In this document: one piece after another, positions 1 to 8,700 of the stretch
Layout of the letters: every line of letters begins with the position of its first letter
Position numbering within the stretch: position 1 is the first letter of the stretch
From: Micavibrio aeruginosavorus
GTDB taxonomy: Bacteria; Pseudomonadota; Alphaproteobacteria; Micavibrionales; Micavibrionaceae
Reading direction: 5' to 3'
NCBI GenBank assembly: GCA_003241285.1
Contig: QFOT01000039.1
Location: 1 to 15,339 of the forward strand
DNA: 15,339 nucleotides
The notes under the pieces: generated by a model
Databases searched by the model: none
What the model saw: only the letters and a program-made list of their open reading frames with translations
Told to the model about the DNA's origin: nothing
Translations under genes and position numbers: made by a program

Positions 1-99
1 GAAGATGTAAAAGCGGCTTTGGAAGCGAAAGAAAGGGCCGCTGCCGGAATTACCGCACCGCCGCAGGGGTTGAGTTTGATTTATATCGAGTATTTGTAG
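1..99 (+). CDS. truA: tRNA pseudouridine synthase A, C-terminal end (partial)
   Basis: The open frame from base 1 to a TAG at 97-99 encodes the last 32 residues of a protein. They contain a basic helix ending in EAKERAAAGITAPPQGLSL and then IYIEYL before the stop. This matches the conserved C-terminus of TruA, where an R-x-x-AG-x-TAP-x-x-GL-x-L segment and a final beta strand close the catalytic domain. TruA makes pseudouridine at positions 38-40 of the tRNA anticodon arm in the cytoplasm. The catalytic aspartate lies upstream, outside the window. The gene ends 12 nt before the inverted-repeat element at 111-275, which may serve as its 3' end. The assignment rests on this short but very characteristic tail. 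Confidence 0.88.
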   Translation, partial: EDVKAALEAKERAAAGITAPPQGLSLIYIEYL

Positions 100-146
100 G
101 TTATATAATCGCGAAGACCCAAAGCTCCGAATTTGAATATTTCGTC

Positions 147-178
147 ATTCCCCGAATTCGTAAGAATTCTAGGGGAAT
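147..178. repeat. Hairpin 1 of the intergenic element
   Basis: ATTCCCC at 147-153 pairs with GGGGAAT at 172-178. GAATTC at 154-159 pairs with GAATTC at 164-169 across a GTAA loop. This gives 13 base pairs with a single TA bulge at 170-171. No T-run follows, so it is not a classic intrinsic terminator. Confidence 0.7.
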
Positions 179-196
179 CCAGACGCGTCACCATGG

Positions 197-233
197 ATCG
201 CCTTAGAATTGCTAAAAGAGCAATTCAGGCGAT
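197..233. repeat. Hairpin 2 of the intergenic element
   Basis: ATCGCCT at 197-203 pairs with AGGCGAT at 227-233. GAATTGCT at 206-213 pairs with AGCAATTC at 219-226 across an AAAAG loop. This gives 15 base pairs with a TA bulge at 204-205. The bulge has the same two bases as in hairpin 1 but lies on the opposite arm, so the two hairpins roughly mirror each other. Confidence 0.7.
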
Positions 234-273
234 GACGGTAAATATAATAAAATCTTCGGTTCTTCGGGTCTTC

Positions 274-289
274 GCCTGAAAAGGCTTTT
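274..289 (+). terminator. Weak terminator-like stem with GAAA tetraloop and T-run
   Basis: GCCT (274-277), GAAA (278-281), AGGC (282-285) and TTTT (286-289) form a short stem capped by a GNRA-type tetraloop and followed by four Ts. The stem is only 4 bp, so it may not terminate alone. It directly abuts the right end of the 111-275 element and could end transcripts leaving truA. Confidence 0.3.
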
Positions 290-367
290 GGCTTCCAACT
301 GCATCAAATTTTAGCTAAACTTTACCCGCCCTCAATGCGATTCGCGCTATTCTGAATAAATCTCTAT

Positions 368-3300
368 TTGGATAATATTTTGACCGATACACGCCGCCCA
401 GAAACCGTTTCATCCGGTAACGCGCTTTTTGCCGTGTTCGGTGCTGTCGCGCTGGTCGGGCTTCTCGGCGCGAGCGTCAATACATTCGTTCGCGGGCCGT
501 TGACGTCGGCGGTCAAACAAACCCGCACCAATATGGCGAAATCACAGATGCAAATCGCCGGACAGGCGGCGGTGATGGCATCGTCGACGGGTGTTTTGTC
601 TACAGAGCATGCAAAAGTATTTTTAACGTCCACTCAGCATAGAGCTGGTGCTTTGGGAAGTCTAAGCGGCGGGGATGCCGTTTGCCAGTCTCGATCGTCT
701 GCGGCGGGATTATCTGGAACCTATAAAGCTTGGCTTTCTGATATAACCACATCTGCAGCCAGCAGATTTAATCAGCTAACAGTTCCATATAGACTGATAA
801 ACGGAACAGTCATTGCAAATAACTGGGCTGACTTGATAGACGGTAACTTGACAGCACCTATAAATATTACAGAATTTGGTGTTGTTGAATCAGTCAACCG
901 AAAACCCATGACAAATACAAATGCCGATGGAACAATTTATAGCACAACGGCAGCTTCGACATGTAATAATTTAACTGACCAGACATCGGGTTATTCATTT
1001 CGTTGGGGAAATAATACTGCGGGGAGTTCGGCTTGGTCAAATGCCGGATCGAATGACTGTCTTGCTTATGGTCGCCTCTATTGCTTCCAGCAGGATATTT
1101 CCACGACCGCTGCAGCCAACGGCGATTGCGATGGCGACGGAGTCATCGAACCACTGGAATGGCGCGCTCCGGGGGCAACGCCCGCCCCGACTGGTGGCGG
1201 ATTGCTGCCTGCGAAAATCGGCATCAACAAGAAAGATCCGTGGGGCACAGAATACGGCTATTGCACATGGGATTATGGCTCGACGACTTTGAATGCGTCC
1301 TGCCAGCAGGAAACGCCGGGCACCAATTTACGCCTCGCCGGACATGCAACCAATCGCGATACGCCGGTGGTGGCGATCATCTCCGCCGGACCCGACCGGA
1401 AATTCACGACGACATGCCGGAGCTTTGCGACTGCCGATGCCAACTCCAACGGCGTTTTGACCGATAGCGACGATCTGGCCCTCGTTGGCAAAGCGGCCTC
1501 AAACGATGACGATATTATCTTCACCTATACTTATGAACAGGCGCGAAACGCCACTGGCGGTTTATGGAGCTTGAAATCCGGCGCGCCGGGCACGGCAACA
1601 ATTTCCAAAAACGTCGAGGCGCAGGAAGCGAAATTTAGCGGCGCGGGGTTATTCGCCAAGCTGGCGGCGGCAACGGGCGATTTCCTCGACGTCGTGTCGG
1701 GCCTTCGCCTCGGCAGCCCGAGCGTCGTTTCGACCTGCGACGCTGCGAATACCAATGCGCTGCGCCGCAACCAGTCGAGCAATGCGATCGAGGTTTGCAA
1801 CGGCACAGCATGGGTGGCGAGCGTCAGTTTCGGCGGGACAGGCGGTAATGCTATCGGCCAGGATGTGCCGCCGCAGACGCAAAATATCGTCTTTGTAACC
1901 TCCGCTACGTATACAGGGAATTTAGGCGGATTAAGTGGCGCAGATGAGATCTGCCAGAAACACGCCAATGCAGCGGCTCTGCCGGGTAAATATATGGCTT
2001 GGGTGGCAGATTCTTCAGGTTCACCTTCCACGCGTTTCTATCAATCAACCGTTCCTTACAGGCTAGTTGATGGTACGACGACAATTGCCAATAACTGGGC
2101 CGATTTAGTTGACGGTGGTATTTCATCAAGCATCAGCAAAAACGAGACAGGGGCAACGGTTGCAGGAGGTGGTGTCTGGACTAATGTCGCTTCAAACGGA
2201 ACGGTTCAGGGGGCTAATTCTTGCAGTATGTGGACCGAACCCACAGCCGCCGCAAATAGCCGTCAAGGAACTTCAAACCTAATCACAAGCAGCTGGACCA
2301 ATAACGGTAACGATACATGTCCCAATGCGAAAAGACTCTACTGCTTCCAGCAAACCGAAGCGGCGACGTATACATCCGGGGGGTCAACGGCGGGGACATT
2401 CGATTCGCTGTCCGATGCGGTGACCGATTATGCGAACGACCTTTTCTATGGCGGGCCGGGATCGGGCGGCACGGGCAACAGTTCCAAAGTTTCATGGGGT
2501 TACCAGAATTTTACCAACTCGTCTTCGGCATATGAATCGGTAGCTCTCGGCGCACAGGCCGGCCAGGTCCTGAATACCGGCGGCAATAACGCGCTCGGCT
2601 ATCGGGCGCTTGTCAACACGACGACTGGCGGCGAAAACACGGTGATGGGCGCGCTGGCAGGGTCCGGTATGGGCGCGAATGATTATTACAATACAGGTAT
2701 CGGATATAACGTCCTGAAAGGATCTGGCGGGATAAATAATGTCTATGTCGGGGCAAGCGCAGGCAAGGCAGGCACCGACAATATCGGTTTCGGCTCCAGC
2801 GCGCTGGACGTCAATACCGGGAACCAGAACGTGGTGCTGGGCTATCAGGCCGGACTTATCAACGATACAGGATCAAACAATACCGTAGCGGGCTCCGAAG
2901 CTTTCCGCTCCAACACATCAGGCAGCAATAACGTTGCCATCGGTTACCAGTCTTTAAGGCTGAACCGGACGTCGGAGAATACAGCCGCCGGGCAGCGCTC
3001 GATGGCCACGAATGTAAACGGGCTTCGCGCCGTTGCCATCGGTGCCGAAGCCTCGCGCTATCAGCTCAGCGACGACAATACAGCCATCGGTGCCGGCGCG
3101 CTCAAAGGCGTCAACAATGCGTCAACCGGAATCAATAATACCGGGGTCGGCTATGGCGCGCTCGGCGCCAATACGACGGGTGTCGATAATACGGCGCTTG
3201 GCTATCAGGCGCTTCTGCTGAATTCGACAGGGTCTTATAATACAGCGGCAGGGTATCAGGCACTGACCGCCAATATAGCGGGCAGTAACAATACGGCGGT

Positions 3301-5764
3301 GGGGACGGAGGCTTTATTATCGCTCACCGGAAGTTCGGATAATACGGCGTTTGGCAGCCAGTCGTTGCGGTCCCTGACTTCGAGCGGCGGCAATACCGCC
3401 ATCGGGTATAACGCGGGAAGAAATATAACGACGACGTCGGGCCACACGATTATCGGATCGCAGGCGCAGGGCAACGGCAATCCGTCCGGCCCGGTGACGG
3501 CGGTCGGACATTATGCCTTATACAATAATATCGGCAGCGGTAATACGGCGGTCGGAACATATTCGCTTTTACAAATTTCTAACGGATCGAACAATACGGC
3601 GGTTGGTTATAACGCGGGCGCAGGGGGCGGTATCAAGAACACCAGTAATATGACAGCGATAGGGTCGAACAGTGCTAACAGTGCTACCGGCGACAACCTG
3701 ACAGCGGTCGGGTATAATACTCTACGTATCGCATCAGGAATCAATAATACTGGAATGGGGTATCAGGCCCTGGCCAATCTGACGACAGGCATCAACAATA
3801 CGGCCTTGGGGGATGAGGCCGGGCTGAACATGACGACCGCTTCGCATAACGCGCTGGCCGGATACCGCGCCGGGTATTTCAACGTAACGGGAGATTTCGT
3901 CACTGCCGCCGGGTATCAGGCCCTGCTTCAAAATCTTGCGCCCGCCAATACCGCGCTCGGATTCCAGGCCCTGCTCGGCAACAGCCAAGGGCTTTATAAT
4001 ACGGCGATCGGTTATGTTGCCATGCAGGCCAATACAGTCGGCAATTTCAATACGGCGATCGGCAGTGAATCGCTTCTCGCTCTTAATGGCACCTATACGG
4101 CGGCGAGCTGTGCGGGGCTTGGCAGTACGCGAGTAACCGACCCTAATACAGGGCATTGTTATTATAGACTTTCCTCTACTCAAACATGGGCTAATGCGCA
4201 GACCGCCTGTCAGGCAAACGGGGATTATCTTGCAGTAGTTTCCACAGCAGCGGAAAACAGTTTAATTTTGTCGATTGGTTCCGGAAATTCTTGGCTTGGG
4301 GCTAAAGATGACGCTGTTGAAGGGGTCTGGAGGTGGATAGGCAAAACAGCTACATCCGGCGGTGGTGGATCACCTCAAACCGAGTTAAAAGTTTTTGTAA
4401 CGGATGTTAATACGTCAGGAGATCTTGGTGGATTATCTGGAGCAGATGCAACTTGCCAATCCAAGGCAGCAGCCGCAGGATTGACAGGTACGTTCAAAGC
4501 ATGGTTGGCAGACGGAACGGCATCGCCTGACACAAGGTTCTCAAAAGGCACAGTGCCCTACAAGCTTGTCGATGGAACAGTACTTGCTAATAACTGGGCT
4601 GATCTGACAGATGGAACTCTGGCTGCCGGTGTGGGAAAAGACCAGAATAACAGTAATATCTATACCGGAGCTTGGACTAACGTAGCCAGCAACGGTACGG
4701 CCTATGGCACGAACCACTGTCAAAACTGGACCAGTAGCTCTGCCTCTTTTTCGGGCAGGATAGGAATATCAGGCAACCTGACAAATTGGACAAGCGATTC
4801 CGATTTTGCATGTCAGAATGTTGCAAGATTTTATTGCTTCGAACAAATGAATACGGGAAGCGGGGGTGCTGGAGGATCTGGCACAGATCTTTCCGGTATT
4901 CAATTCTGGCAAGGTGCGGTAGCCGGATCGAACTCTAACGATTTGTATACAAAATGGTCAATTAATGAACCAAGTAATGCGGGTGGAGTTCAACATTGTT
5001 TATTTTCGAGTACTGCCCTGCAAGCTTGGGATGATGGAAACTGTACAAGCACATATTCCGGTATTTGCGAAAAAGAACCGACCTATACATCTTCCTATAA
5101 TACTGCCGTTGGAATGCACTCGCTTAGAAACACGGCGGATGGAAATAGAAATACGGCGGTCGGCTACCAGGCCCTGATGAGGAATGTTACGGGGTCTGAT
5201 AATACGGCGGTTGGTTATCAGGCTCTCTATAACAACCAGACGGGCTCCCAGAATACAGCGGTCGGCTATGGAGCCGGGCCTTTAGTCGCGAACTTGTCCA
5301 ACACAACATCCATCGGCAACGGGGCGGAAGTGACGTTGAGCAATACGATCAGAGTCGGCAATACGGCAGTGACCGCGATTACGGGACAGGTCGCCTTTGC
5401 CGCGCCGTCCGATGCAAGACTCAAGAAAGATATCGCTTCCTCCGATCTCGGCCTTGATTTCATCATGGGATTGAAACCGGTGTCCTACCGTCTCAAACAG
5501 GGCAATGGCCGCCTCGATTACGGGTTCCTTGCGCAGGATATAGAGGCCTCGCTCGACGGGCGCGTCACCAATATGATCACGCGGCGCAATGATGAGATGA
5601 AAACCTATCAACTTCGCAGCGCGGATCTGATCGCGCCGCTGGTCAAAGCTTTGCAGGAACAGGACGCGACGATTGAAAGATTGCAGGCGAAAATCGACGC
5701 TATCAAAGCTGCAAGAAATACAAAGGCCTGCACGAAAGAAAATGCGGAGGGAAGATATGAATAA
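368..5764 (+). CDS. Giant pseudopilin-anchored, YadA-head/S74 fibre protein with three DUF1554-like modules and a split C-type lectin domain
   Basis: Predicted trimeric surface adhesin of 1798 aa. In order: hydrophobic anchor helix (about 19-40); DUF1554-like module A (83-242); EF-hand loop D253-E264; DPWG at 290-293 and I-S-A-GPD at 338-343, as in type II secretion pseudopilins; Cys-rich LRR / C-x-G-x-x-W segment (about 455-484); DUF1554-like module B (506-662); about 31 YadA-head-like repeats (about 720-1245); C-type lectin halves (1246-1325 and 1508-1569, with EPSN at 1534-1537 and WDD at 1554-1556) separated by DUF1554-like module C (1340-1493); five more head repeats; S74 chaperone with cleavage-site motif S1681-D-x-R-L-K-x-D-I; short coiled coil. 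The stop at 353-355 limits the start to TTG 368 or TTG 380. Neither has a clear Shine-Dalgarno, so the start is uncertain. It overlaps the next gene by 8 nt. Lectin function and trimerisation are inferred from family knowledge. Confidence 0.88.
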   Translation: MDNILTDTRRPETVSSGNALFAVFGAVALVGLLGASVNTFVRGPLTSAVKQTRTNMAKSQMQIAGQAAVMASSTGVLSTEHAKVFLTSTQHRAGALGSLSGGDAVCQSRSSAAGLSGTYKAWLSDITTSAASRFNQLTVPYRLINGTVIANNWADLIDGNLTAPINITEFGVVESVNRKPMTNTNADGTIYSTTAASTCNNLTDQTSGYSFRWGNNTAGSSAWSNAGSNDCLAYGRLYCFQQDISTTAAANGDCDGDGVIEPLEWRAPGATPAPTGGGLLPAKIGINKKDPWGTEYGYCTWDYGSTTLNASCQQETPGTNLRLAGHATNRDTPVVAIISAGPDRKFTTTCRSFATADANSNGVLTDSDDLALVGKAASNDDDIIFTYTYEQARNATGGLWSLKSGAPGTATISKNVEAQEAKFSGAGLFAKLAAATGDFLDVVSGLRLGSPSVVSTCDAANTNALRRNQSSNAIEVCNGTAWVASVSFGGTGGNAIGQDVPPQTQNIVFVTSATYTGNLGGLSGADEICQKHANAAALPGKYMAWVADSSGSPSTRFYQSTVPYRLVDGTTTIANNWADLVDGGISSSISKNETGATVAGGGVWTNVASNGTVQGANSCSMWTEPTAAANSRQGTSNLITSSWTNNGNDTCPNAKRLYCFQQTEAATYTSGGSTAGTFDSLSDAVTDYANDLFYGGPGSGGTGNSSKVSWGYQNFTNSSSAYESVALGAQAGQVLNTGGNNALGYRALVNTTTGGENTVMGALAGSGMGANDYYNTGIGYNVLKGSGGINNVYVGASAGKAGTDNIGFGSSALDVNTGNQNVVLGYQAGLINDTGSNNTVAGSEAFRSNTSGSNNVAIGYQSLRLNRTSENTAAGQRSMATNVNGLRAVAIGAEASRYQLSDDNTAIGAGALKGVNNASTGINNTGVGYGALGANTTGVDNTALGYQALLLNSTGSYNTAAGYQALTANIAGSNNTAVGTEALLSLTGSSDNTAFGSQSLRSLTSSGGNTAIGYNAGRNITTTSGHTIIGSQAQGNGNPSGPVTAVGHYALYNNIGSGNTAVGTYSLLQISNGSNNTAVGYNAGAGGGIKNTSNMTAIGSNSANSATGDNLTAVGYNTLRIASGINNTGMGYQALANLTTGINNTALGDEAGLNMTTASHNALAGYRAGYFNVTGDFVTAAGYQALLQNLAPANTALGFQALLGNSQGLYNTAIGYVAMQANTVGNFNTAIGSESLLALNGTYTAASCAGLGSTRVTDPNTGHCYYRLSSTQTWANAQTACQANGDYLAVVSTAAENSLILSIGSGNSWLGAKDDAVEGVWRWIGKTATSGGGGSPQTELKVFVTDVNTSGDLGGLSGADATCQSKAAAAGLTGTFKAWLADGTASPDTRFSKGTVPYKLVDGTVLANNWADLTDGTLAAGVGKDQNNSNIYTGAWTNVASNGTAYGTNHCQNWTSSSASFSGRIGISGNLTNWTSDSDFACQNVARFYCFEQMNTGSGGAGGSGTDLSGIQFWQGAVAGSNSNDLYTKWSINEPSNAGGVQHCLFSSTALQAWDDGNCTSTYSGICEKEPTYTSSYNTAVGMHSLRNTADGNRNTAVGYQALMRNVTGSDNTAVGYQALYNNQTGSQNTAVGYGAGPLVANLSNTTSIGNGAEVTLSNTIRVGNTAVTAITGQVAFAAPSDARLKKDIASSDLGLDFIMGLKPVSYRLKQGNGRLDYGFLAQDIEASLDGRVTNMITRRNDEMKTYQLRSADLIAPLVKALQEQDATIERLQAKIDAIKAARNTKACTKENAEGRYE
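614..1093 (+). other. DUF1554-like module A in the first fibre gene
   Basis: Residues 83-242 run from KVFLTST to LYCFQQ. Family-like landmarks are L-S-G-G-D-A-x-C-Q, GTYKAWLSD, a TVPY strand, and ANNWADL followed by a DG turn. The family is best known to me from Leptospira surface lipoproteins, and its ligand is unknown to me. The module lies between the anchor helix and the EF-hand loop, which are adjacent in the two downstream paralogues. Bases 781-840 are about 38% G+C. Confidence 0.75.
1883..2353 (+). other. DUF1554-like module B in the first fibre gene
   Basis: Residues 506-662 run from NIVFVTS to LYCFQQ, with LGGLSGADEICQ, TVPYRLVDG, ANNWADLVDGG and WTNVASNGT. It sits in the Gly-rich hinge between the pseudopilin-like region and the head repeats. 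At the same point the second protein has only a GGGS hinge and the third a run of ten glycines. Confidence 0.78.
2536..4100 (+). repeat. YadA-head-like repeat array, first fibre gene
   Basis: I count about 31 copies of an [N/x]-T-A-[VILA]-G-Y-x-A-L motif. Spacing is often 17 residues (51 nt), for example NTALGYQAL, NTAAGYQAL, NTAVGTEAL and NTAFGSQSL in series. The nucleotide core is usually close to AATACGGCGGTCGGTTATCA but copies are diverged. Five further copies lie at 5093-5330 after the lectin region. Such repeats build left-handed beta-roll trimers in YadA-type adhesins. Confidence 0.85.
4103..5074 (+). other. C-type lectin-like domain in two halves (first fibre gene)
   Basis: The N-half (residues 1246-1325) carries SCAGLG, GHCYY, the WANAQTAC helix, WLGA and EGVWRWIG. 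The C-half (1508-1569) carries GIQFWQG, NEPSN, WDDGNC and GICEK. Together they give one complete long-form C-type lectin fold, including cysteines and an EPN/WND-like calcium and sugar site (EPSN, WDD). The uninterrupted homologue in the next gene aligns across both halves. Confidence 0.8.
4385..4846 (+). other. DUF1554-like module C, nested inside a C-type lectin domain
   Basis: Residues 1340-1493 run from LKVFVTD to FYCFEQ, with LGGLSGADATCQ, GTFKAWLADG, TVPYKLVDGT, ANNWADLTDG and WTNVASNGT. SGGGGS flanks it on the left and GSGGAGGSG on the right. Both halves of a C-type lectin domain lie immediately outside these linkers. Bases 4381-4440 are about 38% G+C. Confidence 0.78.
5746..5754 (+). 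promoter_or_regulatory. Strong Shine-Dalgarno of the second fibre gene
   Basis: GGAGGGAAG lies inside the last codons of the first gene, 6 nt from GGAGG to the ATG at 5757. It decides the start, because the ATG at 5673 farther upstream would add 28 residues absent from the paralogues. It also implies coupled translation. Confidence 0.8.
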
Positions 5765-8700
5765 AAACTCTTCATCCTCAGCCAGTTCTCGCGGCAGCAT
5801 TTTCCTTGTGCTCTTTGGTGCGCTTGGCGTTCTCGGCATTCTCGGTGTCGGGATGACGACGTTTATCAAGGGTCCTTTGTCATCTTCGGTCAAGCTGACG
5901 CGCAGCAATACCGCGCAGTCGCAAATGGCACTGGCGGCGCAATCGACCGTCATGGCGGCAACCGGCATGGCGGGCAGCGGCGATTGCGACAATGACGGCT
6001 CGATCGAGCCTGTCGAATGGCGCGTCGACGGCACGAAACCGTTTCCGGCGGGCGGCGGCCTTGTCCCGCTTGGCATTGGCGTGACCAACACCAAAGATCC
6101 GTGGGGGAATGAATACGGCTATTGCGCCTGGGATCACGGAACGGTCGTTTTGAATGCGGGCTGCCAGCAGGGAACGCCCGGCACCAACCGCCGCCTGCAG
6201 GGCGCGGCGCTGAAACAATATCCGGTCGTTGCGCTGATTTCATCCGGGCCGGATAAAACCTTCACGACAACCTGCCGCAATTTCACGACAGCCGATGTCA
6301 ACGCCAACGGCGTGCTGGGCGATGTCGGTGATCTGGAACTGGTCAGCAAGGCCGCGGCCAGCGATGACGATCTGATTTTCTCCTACACATACGAAGAAGC
6401 CACGGGCGCATCCGGCGGTTTATGGAGCCTCAAATCATCCGACGCCAATACGGCTGTCATCGGTAAAGCCATCGAAGCGCCGAGCGCCAAATTCACCGGC
6501 ACGAGCATGATGTCCAGTCTGGGCTATATGCAATCCTCGGCGGTAAGCTGTACCGGGCTGGGTAATGTATCTTACAATGATCCGTCCAGCGGAAATTGCT
6601 ATTATAGTGTCACGAGCACAACTGCCACATGGCAAGAAGCGCAAGCTGCCTGCCAAGCCAATGGTGCTTATCTGGCTGTCATAGGGAGTAGTGCAGAAAA
6701 TACTACTGTATTTAATAATGTTGCTGGTGGTGGGACTGCTTCGTGGCTTGGCGCGAGTGATATTGACAGTGAGGGTGTGTGGCGCTGGGCGGGTGGTGAG
6801 CTGAAAGGGGTGCAATTCTGGCAAGGTGAGTATGCAGCGAATGGGGGACAAGCAGTCGGTGGAAATTATAGTAACTGGTTCAGTGGCCGCCCAGAAGGAT
6901 TAACAATTGAAAATTGTTTGCGCTATAATAATAGCGTGGCATGGAATGATGACAGATGTGAAATTCCAAGAACTTACATTTGCGAAAAGACGGGTTTTGC
7001 GCCGCTCACCATGCAAAGCGGATTGAAGATCGCCGATGCATCCGTCGTCACAACTTGCAACTCGACCAATACCGGGGTATTGCGCCGCGTTGCGTCGGGC
7101 GCCAATCTTGAAATGTGCGATGGCGTCGACTGGAAAGCGGCAGGCGGAGGAAGTAACGCAACCCTGATCGATCATTTCTCCGACGGCGTTTCCAATTATG
7201 TCCGTAATAATATCTTCCTCGGCAAAAACGCGGGCGGCGAAGCTACGAGTGGCGGCGGTAATATATTCCTCGTTTCGGATAACTATGCGACCACGACGCT
7301 GACGACCGGATCTGGTAACAGCGTTTTCGGCAAGAACGTATCGCGCAATATCACGACGGGCAGCGCCAATACGGTGATGGGCGTCGAAACGATGGCGAAT
7401 TCGCCAACCGCCAACCGCACCACGGCGTTCGGCAATTACGCCTGTTCCAAATTGCTGAACGGAACGGCGAATAACGACAATACCTGTATCGGAACGGCGG
7501 CATTGCTCGATAAAGTTTCGACGCAAGTCACATCGATTGGACGTTATAGCGGCTATAACACGACAGGCGCGGTCCGCGCGGTCTGGCTTGGCGGCGATGC
7601 CGGAAACCGTAATACGACAGGCGTCGATAATACAGCGATCGGGAATTATGCGCTCGATGCCGTGACGACGAACGGATCAAATACCGCGCTTGGATATGCA
7701 TCGCTGACAGCGGTAACGGGTGGGCCAAATACGGGTGTTGGCTCAGGAGCCCTAGGCAGCAACACGAGCGGAAACAATAATACAGCGATTGGAATGTCAT
7801 CGCTTGGCGCACAAACTACGACCAGTTTCAATACGGCAATCGGGTATAATGCGGCACGCCTAATTAATAATGGATTAGCGTCAGGAAACGTCGCTGCCGG
7901 ATATTCCGCCCTTTATGCCTCAACAGCGGGGACCAACAATGTGGCAGTCGGGTCATATGCGGCGGCCTCTCTAACCAACAATACAAGCAACCGCAACACA
8001 GCCATCGGGCGCGATACCATGCGCGATAAAGCCGCCAACACGTCGGATAACGTGGCGATTGGCGCGACGGCAGTCAAGGGAACAGGCTCAACCCTCAATA
8101 ACACCGGCATCGGCTGGAGCGCGTTATCGGTGGTCAGATCGCCGGCTAATGTCGGCATCGGGTATTCGGCGGCAAGATTGCTGAACAGCACGACCGCAAC
8201 GGTAAACAGTACGGCGGTTGGCAGCAGGGCGCTGGAAAGCAATGCTACAGGCCCGAATAATACGGCGGTCGGGTATCAGGCATTGACCGCGGCGACGGCC
8301 ACAAGTTCCAGTGTGGCGGTCGGTTATCAAACTCTTATGTCGATGACAGGAACCACGGCAAATAACTTAACGGCGGTGGGCTATCAGGCCTTGCGCAGCA
8401 ATTCGGCGGCCACGCTTGCCACGGCGGTCGGGCATCAGGCGATGTACAGCAACGGCGCCGGCATCAATAATACGGCGCTTGGCGCGCAGGCTCTCTATAC
8501 CAATAACCTGGCGGGGGCGAGTAACACGGCGATCGGCGCGCAGGCGCTTTACGCAACGAACAACGCCGCAGGACAAAACACCGCTATCGGCTATCAGGCG
8601 GGGTATGCAGCGACAGGTTTAAGCACGTCTTCGATAATGGGCGCTCAGGCTGCTTACGGGGCCAGCGGCCAGACGGCGAATAATGTCACGGCGTTCGGCT

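Larger units (their letters stand above)
111..275. repeat. Nested palindromic intergenic element (MITE/REP-like)
   Basis: A 165-bp block is bounded by imperfect inverted repeats. Bases 111-131 match the reverse complement of 255-275 at 18 of 21 positions, and the outermost 10 (GCGAAGACCC / GGGTCTTCGC) are perfect. Inside lies a second nested unit with CGTCAT at 143-148 and ATGACG at 232-237. That unit contains two strong hairpins (147-178 and 197-233) separated by a spacer reading CCAGACGCGTCACCATGG. The 'CGTCATTCCC...GGGAATCCAG' texture resembles a dispersed intergenic palindrome I recall from many proteobacterial genomes. It may be a non-autonomous mobile repeat, or it may act on RNA as a terminator or stabiliser after truA. 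Copy number cannot be judged from this window. Confidence 0.6.

Noticed and set aside
286..353. Sigma70-type promoter for the first fibre gene
   Set aside because: Candidates such as TTGGCT near 288 or TATTCT at 348-353 do not pair at acceptable spacing with a second box.
5673..5756. Upstream start for the second fibre gene at 5673
   Set aside because: It would add 28 basic residues overlapping the coiled-coil end of the first gene, and it lacks the strong ribosome-binding site found before 5757.
4103..6989. Diversity-generating retroelement target in the C-type lectin domains
   Set aside because: No reverse transcriptase, template repeat or accessory gene is visible. The domains are long-form C-type lectins with WND sites, and I see no paired near-identical segments differing at adenines.
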